DNA of 64,000 bases from Phenylobacterium sp. (GCA_018001015.1 JAGNIV010000002.1:288192-352191), one strand, 5' to 3'; counted from the stretch's first letter, positions 20,112-29,392 are shown. Numbers and translations: made by a program. Notes: generated from the sequence alone by a model not told the origin.

Positions 20112-20900
20112 CTAGACCAGCAGGGCCCGCGCCGCGGCGGCCACATCGGCCTGCCGCATCAGGCTTTCGCCCACCAGCATCGCCGAGGCGCCGGACCGCT
20201 CCAGCCGCGCGGCGTCGGCGGCGGTGAAGATGCCGCTTTCCGTTACCAGCAAGGCGTTTGCGGGCGCCATGGCCGCCAGCCGCTCGGTGATGGCCAGGTC
20301 GATGCTGAAGCTGCGCAGGTCGCGGTTGTTCACCCCCACCAGGGTCGCGCCCAAGTCGCCGGCGCGGGCCATCTCGGCCTCGTCGTGGACCTCCACCAGG
20401 GCGTCCATGCCGAATCGGGCGGCCTGAGACATCAGTTCGCGGGCCACGGAATCGTCCACCATGGCCATGATCACCAGGATGGCGTCGGCCCCCAGGGCGC
20501 GCGATTCGGCCACCTGCCAGGGATCCACCAGGAACTCCTTGCGCAGGCAGGGCAGGGCGCAGGCCTCGCGGGCGGCGGTCAGGAAGCTGTCGGCGCCCTG
20601 GAAGCTCGGCGTGTCGGTGAGCACCGAGAGGCAGGCCGCGCCGCCCGCCTCGTAGGCCTTGGCCAGGGAGGGCGGATCGAAGTCCTCGCGGATCAGTCCC
20701 TTGGACGGCGAGGCCTTCTTGATCTCGGCGATCAGGGCCAGGCGCCCCGGCGCATGGGCCCGCTCCAGGGCGGCGCGGAATCCGCGCGGCGCCGAGGCCA
20801 GCGCGGCGGCGGCCTCGACCTGCGCCACGGTGCGCAGCGTCTTCCGCTCGGCCACTTCATCGCGCTTGTAGGCGGCGATCTTGTCGAGGATGTCGCTCAT
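20112..20900 (-). CDS. trpC: Indole-3-glycerol phosphate synthase
   Basis: TrpC closes the indole ring in tryptophan synthesis. The TIM-barrel motifs are [20 protein letters not shown] with the catalytic Lys, [13 protein letters not shown], and [14 protein letters not shown] near the C-terminus. The length of 262 residues is typical of the monofunctional enzyme. The start at 20900 overlaps the trpD stop by 4 nt (ATGA). A longer upstream frame is a shadow of trpD. Confidence 0.95.
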   Translation of the reverse strand: MSDILDKIAAYKRDEVAERKTLRTVAQVEAAAALASAPRGFRAALERAHAPGRLALIAEIKKASPSKGLIREDFDPPSLAKAYEAGGAACLSVLTDTPSFQGADSFLTAAREACALPCLRKEFLVDPWQVAESRALGADAILVIMAMVDDSVARELMSQAARFGMDALVEVHDEAEMARAGDLGATLVGVNNRDLRSFSIDLAITERLAAMAPANALLVTESGIFTAADAARLERSGASAMLVGESLMRQADVAAAARALLV

Positions 20901-21913
20901 GGGGCGCTGGTGATGGCGGCGAGCCGGGTCAGGGCGGTCTTGGCGCGGCCGTCGTCGATCACCGCGCGCGCCAGCTCGATGCCGTCGCGCAGGGTCTCCA
21001 CCTTCTCGCCCACAAGGAAGGCGGCCGCGGCGTTCAGCAGCACGATGTCGCGATAGGCGCCGGGCTCGCCGTCCAGCAGGGCGCGCAGGGCCGCGGCGTT
21101 CTCGGCGGGCGCCCCGCCGGTGAGATCGGCCAGGGCCGCGCGCGGCAGGCCCACGGCCTCGGGCGTGATGGTGAACATCCGGGCCTGGCCGTCGCGCCAT
21201 TCGGCCACGACTGTCTCGCCGGTCGTGGTCATCTCGTCCATGCCGCCGCCGTGCACCACCCAGGCGCGTTCGGAGCCGAGCGCGCCGAGCACGCGGGCCA
21301 GCGGCTCGACCCAGCGTTCCGCGAAGACCCCCATCACCTGGCGCTTGGCGTTGGCGGGATTGGTCAGCGGCCCCAGCAGGTTGAACACCGTGCGGAAGCC
21401 CAGCTCGGCCCGGATCGGCGAGACGTGGCGCATGGCCCCGTGGTGGGCCTGGGCGAACATGAAACAGATGCCGGCCTCATCCAGCGCCTTCATCTGGCGC
21501 TCGACGGGGGCGTTGATGTCGACGCCGAGCTCGGTCAGCACGTCGGCCGTGCCCGATCGCGACGACAGCGCCCGGTTGCCGTGCTTGGCGATCTTCAGCC
21601 CACCGCCGGCGGCCACGAAGCCCACGGCGGTGGAAATGTTCAGGGTGTGCAGCCCGTCGCCGCCGGTGCCGCAGACATCCATCACCTCATAGGGCGGATT
21701 GAGCGTGACGGCGGCCCGGCGCATGGCCTTGGCGCAGGCGGTGATCTCACCGATGGTCTCGCCTCGCATGCGCATGGCGGTGATGGCGGCGGCCACCTGG
21801 GCCGGGGAGGGTTCCCCGCGCAGGCAGGCGGCGAAGAACTCGCCGGCGTCCTCGTCCGACAGGGTCTGGCCATCGGCCAGCCGGCCCAGCAGCGGCTTGA
21901 AAGCGTCCGACAT
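20897..21913 (-). CDS. trpD: Anthranilate phosphoribosyltransferase
   Basis: TrpD transfers phosphoribose to anthranilate, the second step of the tryptophan branch. [19 protein letters not shown] is the PRPP-binding GTGGD motif, and [21 protein letters not shown] is the conserved second segment. The 338-residue length fits. It overlaps trpG by 1 nt and trpC by 4 nt, showing a tight trpG-trpD-trpC unit. Confidence 0.96.
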   Translation of the reverse strand: MSDAFKPLLGRLADGQTLSDEDAGEFFAACLRGEPSPAQVAAAITAMRMRGETIGEITACAKAMRRAAVTLNPPYEVMDVCGTGGDGLHTLNISTAVGFVAAGGGLKIAKHGNRALSSRSGTADVLTELGVDINAPVERQMKALDEAGICFMFAQAHHGAMRHVSPIRAELGFRTVFNLLGPLTNPANAKRQVMGVFAERWVEPLARVLGALGSERAWVVHGGGMDEMTTTGETVVAEWRDGQARMFTITPEAVGLPRAALADLTGGAPAENAAALRALLDGEPGAYRDIVLLNAAAAFLVGEKVETLRDGIELARAVIDDGRAKTALTRLAAITSAP

Positions 21914-22503
21914 CAGGCCGGAACGTTTCGCGGCACGCCGGCCAGTTCCAGGAAATTGGCCAGCAGGTGATGGCCGCCCTCGGTGGCGATGGATTCCGGG
22001 TGGAACTGCACGCCGTGGATCGGCCGGGTCTTGTGCTGGAAGCCCATGACCTCGCCGTCATCGGTCCAGGCGGTGATCTCCAGGACGTCCGGCATCGTCT
22101 CCCGGGCCACCGACAGGCTGTGATAGCGGGTGGCGGTGAAGTCCTGCGGCATGCCGGCGAACACGCCCTTGCCGGTGTGATGCATCGGGCTGGTCTTGCC
22201 GTGCATGGTGGCCTTGGCGCGCACCACCTCGCCGCCGAACGCCTGGCCGATGGACTGATGGCCCAGGCAGACCCCCAGGATCGGCAGGTTCTCAGGGGCG
22301 CGGGCGATCAGCTCCAGGCAGATGCCCGCCTCGTTGGGGGTGCAGGGGCCGGGCGACAGCAGCACGCCGTCGGGCTTCAGGCCGAGCGCCTCGTCCACGG
22401 TGATGGCGTCGTTGCGATAGACGAGCGTCTCCGCCCCCAGCTCGTTCAGATAGTGAACGAGGTTGTAGGTGAAGCTGTCGTAGTTATCGATGACCAGGAT
22501 CAT
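21913..22503 (-). CDS. trpG: Anthranilate synthase component II (glutamine amidotransferase)
   Basis: TrpG supplies ammonia from glutamine to TrpE for anthranilate formation. [19 protein letters not shown] is the family N-terminus, [16 protein letters not shown] holds the nucleophile Cys, and GVQFHPESI holds the His-Glu of the catalytic triad. Length is 196 residues. The start is 22503; earlier in-frame codons to 22563 are unconserved. A predicted -10 box ends only 9 nt before the start, so the mRNA may be nearly leaderless. Confidence 0.95.
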   Translation of the reverse strand: MILVIDNYDSFTYNLVHYLNELGAETLVYRNDAITVDEALGLKPDGVLLSPGPCTPNEAGICLELIARAPENLPILGVCLGHQSIGQAFGGEVVRAKATMHGKTSPMHHTGKGVFAGMPQDFTATRYHSLSVARETMPDVLEITAWTDDGEVMGFQHKTRPIHGVQFHPESIATEGGHHLLANFLELAGVPRNVPA

Positions 22504-22512
22504 GGTGTTCCA

Positions 22513-22539
22513 TCTAGGCTGGGACTGGCGCTGCGCCAA
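22513..22539 (-). promoter_or_regulatory. Putative trpGDC promoter
   Basis: On the - strand TTGGCG (22534-22539) is followed after 15 nt by CCTAGA (22513-22518), matching the spacing and -10 pattern seen before lexA, pdhA and ntrY in this window. The predicted transcription start is about 3 nt before the trpG ATG. Confidence 0.4.
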
Positions 22540-22583
22540 GTCCACGCATTGCATGTGGTGCAAGTTGGGCGGACCCTGTGGCC

Positions 22584-22784
22584 ATGACGACCGCTGATTC
22601 CGTCCTCGACGCTGACCAGATCGCCCGCGCCCGGCTGCTGCTGGCGACCCCGGCGGTCAAGGAATCCATGTGGCCGGTGCTCTGCGCCGCGGCCTTCGCG
22701 GCCTCCACCGCGCTGATGCTGGCCACCGCGATGATCCTCGCCCCGCCGGTGATCACCCAGCACGTCGTGCAGGGCGAGCGGTAG
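22584..22784 (+). CDS. Small single-span membrane protein (unknown function)
   Basis: I do not recognise this 66-residue protein. It has a polar N-terminus ([20 protein letters not shown]) and one clear membrane helix at about residues 33-55 ([20 protein letters not shown]), then a short tail. It lies on the + strand between trpG and trpE, which are both on the - strand, and splits the trp genes into two transcription units. ATG 22584 or GTG 22578 could be the start. It ends 16 nt before the trpE stop. High third-position GC supports coding. Confidence 0.6.
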   Translation: MTTADSVLDADQIARARLLLATPAVKESMWPVLCAAAFAASTALMLATAMILAPPVITQHVVQGER

Positions 22785-22800
22785 GTCCTAGCCCTCAGGC

Positions 22801-24333
22801 TCAGACGAAGCGCCAGCTTTCCTCGGCCGCCCGGCGCACGGCGCGAGCCTTGTGGAGGGTCTCGTCGTATTCGGCGTCGGGATCGCTATCGACCACCACC
22901 CCGCCGCCGGCCTGGACATAGACTTGGCCGTCCTTGACGCAGGCGGTGCGCAGGACGATGCAGGTGTCGACGCTGCCGTCGGCGCCGAAATAGCCGACCG
23001 CGCCGGCATAGGCGATGCCGCGCTTCTCGATCTCCAGCTCGTCGATGATCTGCATGGCCCGCACCTTGGGCGCGCCGGACAGGGTGCCGGCGGGCAGGGC
23101 GGCCATCAGCACGTCCACCGGATCCAGGCCCTCTGGCGCATCGCCCTCGACATTGGAGACCAGGTGCATGACCTGAGCGTAGCGTTCGATGAAGAAGCTG
23201 TCGGTCACACGGACGCGCGGGGCGCGGCTGACCGGCTGGGCCTGGTTGGCGCCTTGGGCCTTCAGCATCGCCACCCGGCCGACATCGTTGCGGCCCAGGT
23301 CCAGAAGCATCAGATGCTCGGCCCGTTCCTTAGGGTCGGCGCGCAGCTCGGCCTCCAGGCGCTGGTCCTCCTCCGGTGTCGCGCCGCGGGGCCGCGTGCC
23401 GGCGATGGGGCGGATGGTGATCTTGCCGTCGCGCAGGCGGACCAGGATTTCCGGTGACGAGCCCGCCAGCTGGAAGTCCCCGAAGTTCAGATAGAACAGG
23501 AACGGCGAGGGATTCATCCGCCGCAGCGATCGGTAGAGGGCGAAGGGGTCGCGGCTGAAGGGCGCGCGGAACCGGTGGCTGGGCACCACCTGGAAGATGT
23601 CGCCGGCGCGGATGTAGTCCTTCGCCTTGGCCACGATGGCGCGATAGTCCTCACGGCTCACCGGCGTGGTGAAAGCGTCGGGCTCGGCCACGCCGTCACC
23701 GGCCAGGGGCGGGGCAGGCTTGCGGAAATCGTCCATCACGCCGGCCAGCCGCGCCTGGGCGGCGTCGAAGGCGGCCTTGGCCGTCAGACCGTCTGGCCGC
23801 ACGGTCGTCACCAGGATGATCTCCTGGGCGATGGCGTCGAAGATGGCCACGATGGACGGCCGGATCATGAGGCCGTCGGGCAGGTCCAGGGGGTCGGGAT
23901 TGATGTCCGGCAGCTTCTCCACCAGCCGGATCATGTCGTAGCCGATGGCCCCGAACACGCCCGCCGACATCGGCGGCAGGCCGTCGGGCAGGTCCAGCCG
24001 CGAGGCCGCCACCAGATCGCGCAGCGAATCCAGCGCGCCGCCCTTCTGGGTCACGAACCGGCCGGTCTCGATGGCCGCGCCCTGCGCGATCTCGGCCACG
24101 TCGCCGCGGCACTTCCAGACCAGATCCGGCTTCATGGCGATGACGGAATACCGCCCCCTCCAGGCCCCGCCCTCGACGCTCTCGAACAGGAAGGCGTAGG
24201 GCCGGCCGTGAGCGATCTTCAGATAGGCCGAGACGGGTGTCTCAAGGTCGTCGATCAGACGGGTCCAGACGACCTGCGGCGCGCCCTGGGCATACTTCTG
24301 CTCAAAGTCCGCAAACGCAGGTTCGGTCGTCAC
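22801..24333 (-). CDS. trpE: Anthranilate synthase component I
   Basis: TrpE makes anthranilate from chorismate using ammonia from TrpG. The N-terminal domain contains AFLFESVEGGAWRGRYSVI, in the region of the tryptophan feedback site. The chorismate-binding C-terminal half has PSPFLFYLNFGDFQLAGSSPE, IRPIAGTRPRG and ERAEHLMLLDLGRNDVGRV. Length is 510 residues. The start overlaps the ppiD stop by 4 nt, so trpE is probably read from the ppiD promoter rather than with trpG. Confidence 0.96.
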   Translation of the reverse strand: MTTEPAFADFEQKYAQGAPQVVWTRLIDDLETPVSAYLKIAHGRPYAFLFESVEGGAWRGRYSVIAMKPDLVWKCRGDVAEIAQGAAIETGRFVTQKGGALDSLRDLVAASRLDLPDGLPPMSAGVFGAIGYDMIRLVEKLPDINPDPLDLPDGLMIRPSIVAIFDAIAQEIILVTTVRPDGLTAKAAFDAAQARLAGVMDDFRKPAPPLAGDGVAEPDAFTTPVSREDYRAIVAKAKDYIRAGDIFQVVPSHRFRAPFSRDPFALYRSLRRMNPSPFLFYLNFGDFQLAGSSPEILVRLRDGKITIRPIAGTRPRGATPEEDQRLEAELRADPKERAEHLMLLDLGRNDVGRVAMLKAQGANQAQPVSRAPRVRVTDSFFIERYAQVMHLVSNVEGDAPEGLDPVDVLMAALPAGTLSGAPKVRAMQIIDELEIEKRGIAYAGAVGYFGADGSVDTCIVLRTACVKDGQVYVQAGGGVVVDSDPDAEYDETLHKARAVRRAAEESWRFV

Positions 24334-26261
24334 TTGGTCTTCTCCGTCTGGGGCGCCTTGGCGTCCTTCTTGGGATCGAGGGGTTCCAGGCCGATCGCGA
24401 CCCTGGCGTTGTTGGGATAGGTCTTCACCTTCACCAGGGTGGCGGCGGCCTTCTGGGCGTCGGCCTGGATTTCGCGGAAGATCGCCTCGGTCATCTGCGG
24501 GCGGCTCTCCTCGGTGATCCGGGCCAGGGTCGGGCCGGTGGGGGCGCGGATCGCCTCCAGCTTGGCCACCACCAGGCCGAAGGTGGCGGCCTCGGCGGTA
24601 TAGACCTCGCCGCTCTTGGCGCCGAACGTCTTGATCAGGGCGTCGCGGGACAGGACCCGGTTCTGGCCGGCGTTCTGACGGTCGATGCTGGTGGCGCGGC
24701 CGACCCGGGCGCCGATGCTGGCGGCGACGGCCTCAAGGGTCTCGCCCTTCTTCACCCGGGCGGCCAACGCGTCAGCCTTGGTCTGCAGGCGCTTGACCAT
24801 CTCGCGCATCATCCAGACGCGAACCAGCTGCGGCTTCACCTCGGCCAGCGGCGGCAGGGACTTGGGGGTGATCTTCTCGACGCGGAGCGCGTAGTACTCG
24901 CCGTTGCCGGCCTCCTCGACCTCGCTCTCGCCGCCCTGGGGCAGGGCGAAGGCGCTGGCCAGCAGCTTGGGATTGACGCCGGAGACCGGCTGGCCGTCCA
25001 GGCCCGCCCCCTGGGCTGTGACGGGGCCGATGGTGAAGACCGGCACATTGGCCTTTTTGGCGGATTCGGCCAGGTTGGCGCCGCCGCCGTGGGCGTCGTC
25101 ATAGGCCTGGGTCATCTCGTAGACCTTCTCGGCCGCGGCGTCCTTGCGCAGCTCGGCCTCGAGCTGGGGCCGGATCTGTTCCAGGGTCACGGCCTGGCCG
25201 GGGGTGATCTTGCTGACCCGGATGACGGCGAAGCCCAGGTCGCCCTGCACCGGGGCGATCTGGCCGGCGGGCAGGGTGAAGGCGGCCAAGCCCACCTTGG
25301 GGTCGGCGATGGCGGTCCGCGGCTTGTCGGCATAGTCGATGGCGTCGACGCCCAGGGACTTGGCGATGGCGCCGGGGGCTTCGCCCTTGGCCAGGCGGGC
25401 GGCCACGGCCTGGGCGCTGGCGGCGTCCTTCACCGGGATTTGCACCAGGCTGCGGGTTTCGGGGCGCGACAGGGTGTCCTTGCGGAATTCGTAGCGCTTC
25501 TGCAGTTCGGCCGGGTCGATGGGCAGGTTGGCGCTGACCATGGTCGGGCTGAACCGCACCACGGTCAGGACGCGGAACTCCGGCCGGGTCAGGGCCGCGG
25601 CGTTTTCCTTCATCAGCTCGGTGAGCTGGGCGTCGGTGGGCAGGGCCGGGGCGACGACGTTGCGGGGATCGACGGTGAAATAGCCGACGTCGCGGCTTTC
25701 CAGCCCGTAGATCGCGCCGAGCGCAGTGTATGCGCGGGGAACCCGCAGGCCGTTGGCCATGGCCGAGGCCAGGTGATTCTCGGCGACCTGATCGCGCATG
25801 ATCACCTCGAAGGCGGGCGGGGTCAGGCCGTTGTCTTTCAGGCGTTGGCCGTAGAGGTTCTTGTCGAAGCGGCCGGAGACCTGGTCGAAGAAGGCCGGGA
25901 TCTTCTGCAGTTCGCGGGTGATCAGGCTGTCGGACGGCTTGACGCCGATCTTGGACAGCATCTCGCCGAAGGCCTCACGGGTGGCGACCTCGTTCATCAC
26001 CCGGGTGTCCAGGCCATTGGCCGCGGCCATCTCGCTGGTGATCGGCTGGCCGACCTGCTGCTCGGCGCCTTTGCGGAAGTTGTCGAACTCCCGCTTGAAG
26101 TCGGCGGTCGACACCTTCCGCGATCCGGCGGTCACGACGTAGTTCGAGGTCCCGCCCTTGAACACGTCGTTGATCCCGAACAGCGCGAAGCTGATGACCA
26201 GCAGGCCGATCAGCACGGCGGCGACCCAGGATTTTGCGAACTTGCGGACGGCGAGGAGCAT
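24330..26261 (-). CDS. ppiD: PpiD-like membrane-anchored peptidyl-prolyl isomerase
   Basis: PpiD-type proteins are inner-membrane-anchored periplasmic chaperones that help proteins leaving the Sec translocon. The N-terminus MLLAVRKFAKSWVAAVLIGLLVISFALFGI is spread over residues 1-30 and forms a single anchor helix. A SurA-like N domain follows (residues 35-200), and a parvulin-like domain lies around residues 250-370 with weak active-site conservation. The C-terminus is another periplasmic domain. Length is 643 residues. It heads a unit with trpE, a common alphaproteobacterial pairing. Confidence 0.88.
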   Translation of the reverse strand: MLLAVRKFAKSWVAAVLIGLLVISFALFGINDVFKGGTSNYVVTAGSRKVSTADFKREFDNFRKGAEQQVGQPITSEMAAANGLDTRVMNEVATREAFGEMLSKIGVKPSDSLITRELQKIPAFFDQVSGRFDKNLYGQRLKDNGLTPPAFEVIMRDQVAENHLASAMANGLRVPRAYTALGAIYGLESRDVGYFTVDPRNVVAPALPTDAQLTELMKENAAALTRPEFRVLTVVRFSPTMVSANLPIDPAELQKRYEFRKDTLSRPETRSLVQIPVKDAASAQAVAARLAKGEAPGAIAKSLGVDAIDYADKPRTAIADPKVGLAAFTLPAGQIAPVQGDLGFAVIRVSKITPGQAVTLEQIRPQLEAELRKDAAAEKVYEMTQAYDDAHGGGANLAESAKKANVPVFTIGPVTAQGAGLDGQPVSGVNPKLLASAFALPQGGESEVEEAGNGEYYALRVEKITPKSLPPLAEVKPQLVRVWMMREMVKRLQTKADALAARVKKGETLEAVAASIGARVGRATSIDRQNAGQNRVLSRDALIKTFGAKSGEVYTAEAATFGLVVAKLEAIRAPTGPTLARITEESRPQMTEAIFREIQADAQKAAATLVKVKTYPNNARVAIGLEPLDPKKDAKAPQTEKTK

Positions 26262-26306
26262 GGCGGCGATCTTCCTGGCCCCGCGGGGCGAGCATCGGAA
26301 CGGGCG

Positions 26307-26335
26307 GTATAGTGGAGGCCGCTTGGGCCCCGCAA
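26307..26335 (-). promoter_or_regulatory. Putative ppiD-trpE promoter
   Basis: On the - strand TTGCGG (26330-26335), a 17-nt spacer and CTATAC (26307-26312) lie 46 nt upstream of the ppiD ATG, in the divergent ppiD-tpiA gap. The -10 matches the Caulobacter GCTANAWC pattern at most positions. Confidence 0.4.
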
Positions 26336-26398
26336 GCGCGTGACAGAATTCTCAAGGCGCCTTACTCGCCCCAGGAACACGACAAAAGCGAGGCCTTG

Positions 26399-27142
26399 AT
26401 GACCGCCCCCATCCCCCTGATCGCCGGGAACTGGAAGATGAACGGGGATTCCGCGTCCCTCGGGGAGGCCCTGGCCACCGCCGCGGGCCTCGGTTCGACC
26501 AAGGCCCGGGTGGCGATTTGCCCGTCGGCCACCCTGGTGTCGCGGATGGCCGATGCGCTGAAGGCCAGCAATGTGCGGGTGGGCGGCCAGGACTGCCGGG
26601 CCGAGGTCTCCGGCGCCTATACCGGCGACGTGGCCGCCGAGCAGCTGGCCGACGCCGGCGCCGAACTGGTGATCCTCGGACACTCCGAGCGCCGGGCCGG
26701 CTATGGCGAAACCGACGCCCTGGTGGCCGACAAGACCCGGGCCGCCCTGCGCGCCGGCCTGGAACCCATCGTCTGCGTCGGCGAGACCCTGGAGGAGCGC
26801 AAGGCCGGCAAGGCCCTGGAGATCGTCACCGGGCAGGTCAGGGGCTCTCTCCCCGCCGAACTGGCTGGCCAGGCCTTCTGCGTCGCCTATGAGCCCGTCT
26901 GGGCCATCGGCACCGGCCTGACCCCCTCCACCGAGGAGATCGTCGAGGTCCACCGCGCCATCCGCCAGACCCTGGTGGCCACCTTCGGGAGCCACGGCGC
27001 GACGGTGGCGATCCTCTACGGCGGCTCGGTGAAGCCCTCCAACGCCGCCGAGATCCTCCATGCTGACGAGGTGGGCGGCGCCCTGGTGGGCGGCGCGTCC
27101 CTGAAGGCCGCCGACTTCCTGGGGATCATCGGGGCGGTCTGA
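26399..27142 (+). CDS. tpiA: Triosephosphate isomerase
   Basis: TpiA interconverts dihydroxyacetone phosphate and glyceraldehyde 3-phosphate. PLIAGNWKMNGD holds the substrate-binding Asn and Lys, LVILGHSERRAGYGETD holds the catalytic His, and AYEPVWAIGTGLTPS holds the catalytic Glu. YGGSVKPSNA is the phosphate loop. Length is 247 residues. ATG 26399 gives the family N-terminus and has GAGG upstream; the longer open frame from 26234 is not conserved. It is divergent from ppiD. Confidence 0.96.
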   Translation: MTAPIPLIAGNWKMNGDSASLGEALATAAGLGSTKARVAICPSATLVSRMADALKASNVRVGGQDCRAEVSGAYTGDVAAEQLADAGAELVILGHSERRAGYGETDALVADKTRAALRAGLEPIVCVGETLEERKAGKALEIVTGQVRGSLPAELAGQAFCVAYEPVWAIGTGLTPSTEEIVEVHRAIRQTLVATFGSHGATVAILYGGSVKPSNAAEILHADEVGGALVGGASLKAADFLGIIGAV

Positions 27143-27150
27143 CGATCCAG

Positions 27151-27214
27151 CTTCCCCCACGCATGTGGGGGAAGTGTCACAAGGCTCGCGCAGCGAGACG
27201 CGTGACGATGGGGG
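27151..27214. repeat. REP-like palindromic unit after tpiA
   Basis: A perfect 10-bp stem (27151-27160 with 27165-27174, loop 27161-27164) is followed by a second nested hairpin (27176-27180 with 27202-27206, and inner 27185-27189 with 27193-27197) and then GATGGGGG. This order of C-run hairpin, small hairpin and G-run tail is like the units found inside pdhB and pdhC. It sits between tpiA and the convergent phytase-like gene and may also act as a 3' end structure. Confidence 0.65.
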
Positions 27215-27271
27215 TGAGAGTCTGGAAGGCAGGGGGAGGCTATAGTTTCGCACCCCCTTCGACCCCAGCCG

Positions 27272-28396
27272 CTAAATCACCGCCGCGTCGAACCGCACTC
27301 GGAAGAACCGCGTCTCCACGCCCTCGACCCCGAAGTCGTTGTCGTTCACCAGGAGCAGTTCGCGGTCCGACAGCGCGATCATGCCCTCCAGGTCCGGCGC
27401 GATCTCGGGCGCCTCGTCGCTGTCGAGGATCAGCCGCTTCTCCAGCCGGCCCGGGCCCGACAGGTGGACCGCGTAGATCCTGCTGGTGTGGGATATCCGC
27501 TCCAGCACCAGCAGGCGATCCTCACCCACGCACAGCAGTTCGCCGATCTTCAGGTCGCCCGCCCCCACCGGCCCCGCCGCGACGTCCCGCAGGAAGCTCT
27601 CCGGGGGATCGAAGGGGTAGATGTGCTCGGCCAGCAGCGCGCCCGACGCCGCATCCAGGGTCCAGAGGCGGGTGCCGTCGCCGTCGTCACCCTCGAAGGC
27701 GCTCTGGAACCCGACATGGAGGCGCCTCTCGTCCGGAGACACCGCCAGGCCCTCGAAGCCGCGGTTCAGCCGCCGGCGGGCGGCGATGGCCGGCAGGACG
27801 TCCTCGGCGCCAGGCAGGGCCAGGCCGGCCGGGGTCCAGCGCCGCGCGATCACCCCGTCCGCACTGACCTTCATCAGCGACGGCCCATACTCCTCGGCCA
27901 CCCAGAACGACCCATCGGCCAGGGCCACGACCGCCTCGGCGTCGGCCCCGTTGGGATCGGAGCCCAGGGGACGACCGGCCATGTCGAACAGTGGCTCCAT
28001 GGATGCTGCGTCGCCTCCGGGCAGGGGCTGGCCGGTCATAGGGGCGCCCGACGCCGCTCGCAGCGGCAGGGTTCTGAGCCACTCGACCCGGTCGCCGGTG
28101 ATCTGCAGTTCCGACAGGCTCGGACCGATCTGCGGCATCGGCAGGGTCTTGGCGCCCGGCATGTCGAGCAGGCGCCCCAGGCCGGTCACGCCATAGTCTT
28201 CGCGCGCCTGCCCGATCTTCAGGTTCGGCCCTCGGTCCCCCAGCGCCCATAGCCTGCCAGGCGGGTCGCCGGGGCGCCGGGTCAGGCCCGAACCCAGGCC
28301 GAGAGTCGCGCGCAGCACGCCGTCTGGCAGGATCAACTCGCCCAGCGCGCGGTCCTGCCAGGCGAGACGTTCGACTGTGAAGCGGGGTGGGGACAT
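27272..28396 (-). CDS. Esterase-like activity of phytase family protein
   Basis: The 374-residue protein resembles the phytase-like, beta-propeller family (PF13449 type). Recognisable pieces are LWALGDRGPNLKIG near residue 50, FWVAEEYGPSLMKVSADG near 165, and NRGFEGLAVSPDERRLHVGFQ near 210, followed by VLERISHTSRIYAV. Many family members are secreted, but I see no signal peptide here (MSPPRFTVERLAWQ), which is odd; either it is cytoplasmic or the start is elsewhere. It is the last gene of a GNAT-VOC-esterase unit. The substrate is unknown. Confidence 0.8.
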   Translation of the reverse strand: MSPPRFTVERLAWQDRALGELILPDGVLRATLGLGSGLTRRPGDPPGRLWALGDRGPNLKIGQAREDYGVTGLGRLLDMPGAKTLPMPQIGPSLSELQITGDRVEWLRTLPLRAASGAPMTGQPLPGGDAASMEPLFDMAGRPLGSDPNGADAEAVVALADGSFWVAEEYGPSLMKVSADGVIARRWTPAGLALPGAEDVLPAIAARRRLNRGFEGLAVSPDERRLHVGFQSAFEGDDGDGTRLWTLDAASGALLAEHIYPFDPPESFLRDVAAGPVGAGDLKIGELLCVGEDRLLVLERISHTSRIYAVHLSGPGRLEKRLILDSDEAPEIAPDLEGMIALSDRELLLVNDNDFGVEGVETRFFRVRFDAAVI

Positions 28397-28438
28397 GGGA
28401 AACCTCGTGGGCGGAATGCTGCCGGGGTCGATAGCTTG

Positions 28439-28849
28439 CTAAAGCCCCTTCAGCTCCACGGTGTTGCCCTCGGGGTCCTGCAGGTAGAGCGACAGCCCGT
28501 CGCCGTGGGCGCCGTAGCGCGGACCAGCGTCGCTGATCGCCACGCCGTGCGTTGCGAGATGCGCCCGGATCGACGCCTCGTCGAACGGCGTCACCGTCAG
28601 GCAGAAGTGATCGAGGTTGCGCCCCTCCAGGCCTGGCCCGGCCCCGCCCTGGGCGCCGAGCGGCCCGTCCAGCGTCACCAGATCGATCAGGTTCACGCCG
28701 GCCCGCAGATGGGTGAGCCCCAGCTCCGGCCGGTCCCAATCGACGGCGCAGCCCAGGACCTCGGTGTAGAAGCCGACCATCGCCGTCTTGTCCCGGATAC
28801 GCAGGACGATGTGGTCGAAGCCGGCGAGTTGGATCGAATGATCGCTCAT
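28439..28849 (-). CDS. VOC family (glyoxalase/bleomycin resistance-like) protein
   Basis: This is one vicinal-oxygen-chelate protein of 136 residues. GFDHIVLRIRDKTAMVGFYTEVLG is spread over residues 9-32 and is the first beta-alpha-beta module with a metal-ligand His. LDHFCLTVTP opens the second module and LYLQDPEGNTVELKGL ends it with the metal-ligand Glu. The start at 28849 is preferred over GTG 28858. It lies between a GNAT gene and the phytase-like gene on the same strand. The substrate cannot be read from sequence. Confidence 0.85.
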   Translation of the reverse strand: MSDHSIQLAGFDHIVLRIRDKTAMVGFYTEVLGCAVDWDRPELGLTHLRAGVNLIDLVTLDGPLGAQGGAGPGLEGRNLDHFCLTVTPFDEASIRAHLATHGVAISDAGPRYGAHGDGLSLYLQDPEGNTVELKGL

Positions 28850-28871
28850 GGCTCTCACATAGTCCGCGCCA

Positions 28872-29387
28872 CTACAGCAGCAAGCCGAACAGCCGGCAGT
28901 CGCGGCGGTCGCCGTCGCGCAGGACGTGGCCGCGCAGCAGGCCTTCTTCCTTGAACCCCAGCTTCTCCAGCAGGGCGTCGGAGCGGCGGTTGCCCAGGTG
29001 GGTCCGCGCCGTCAGCCGCCGAGTGCCGCTGGAGGCCGCATGGGCGATCACCGCCCGCATGGCCTCGAGACCATAGCCCTGACCCCAGGCGCCGCGCCCC
29101 AGCATGAACCCCACCTCGGCCCGCTTATGCCAGCGGTCGATGTCGGAGAGGTCGCAGATCCCGAGGAACTCATCACCCTGCAGGGTGCGCATGGCCCAAT
29201 AGAGGGCGCGGCCCGCCGCCATGTCCTCCACCTGCCCGGCGACGATGGCCCGCACCAGGTCCGGATCGTCGATTTCGGGCACGTCCCAGTGGGCCATGAC
29301 CTCGGTGTCGCTCATCAAGGGGAACAGCAGATCGGCGTCGGAGACCTCGAGCGGGCGAAGGTCCAGACGTTCGGTTTCGAGAATCAT
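28872..29387 (-). CDS. GNAT family N-acetyltransferase (RimJ/RimL type)
   Basis: The 171-residue protein fits the acetyltransferase_3 group. MILETERLDLRPLEVSDADLL is the typical N-terminus, and LGRGAWGQGYGLEAMRAVI is motif A with the acetyl-CoA binding Q/RGxGxE-type loop. GNRRSDALLEKLGFKEEGLLRGHV is spread over the C-terminal third and marks the late motif B. The acceptor is unknown; related proteins acetylate ribosomal protein N-termini or small amines. It heads the small - strand unit. Confidence 0.87.
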   Translation of the reverse strand: MILETERLDLRPLEVSDADLLFPLMSDTEVMAHWDVPEIDDPDLVRAIVAGQVEDMAAGRALYWAMRTLQGDEFLGICDLSDIDRWHKRAEVGFMLGRGAWGQGYGLEAMRAVIAHAASSGTRRLTARTHLGNRRSDALLEKLGFKEEGLLRGHVLRDGDRRDCRLFGLLL

Positions 29388-29392
29388 TGAGC

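Noticed and set aside
24237-26312. Very long open frame on the + strand opposite ppiD
   Set aside because: It is a GC-rich antisense shadow with low-complexity Gly/Leu/Asp sequence and no domain; ppiD on the other strand has clear family features.
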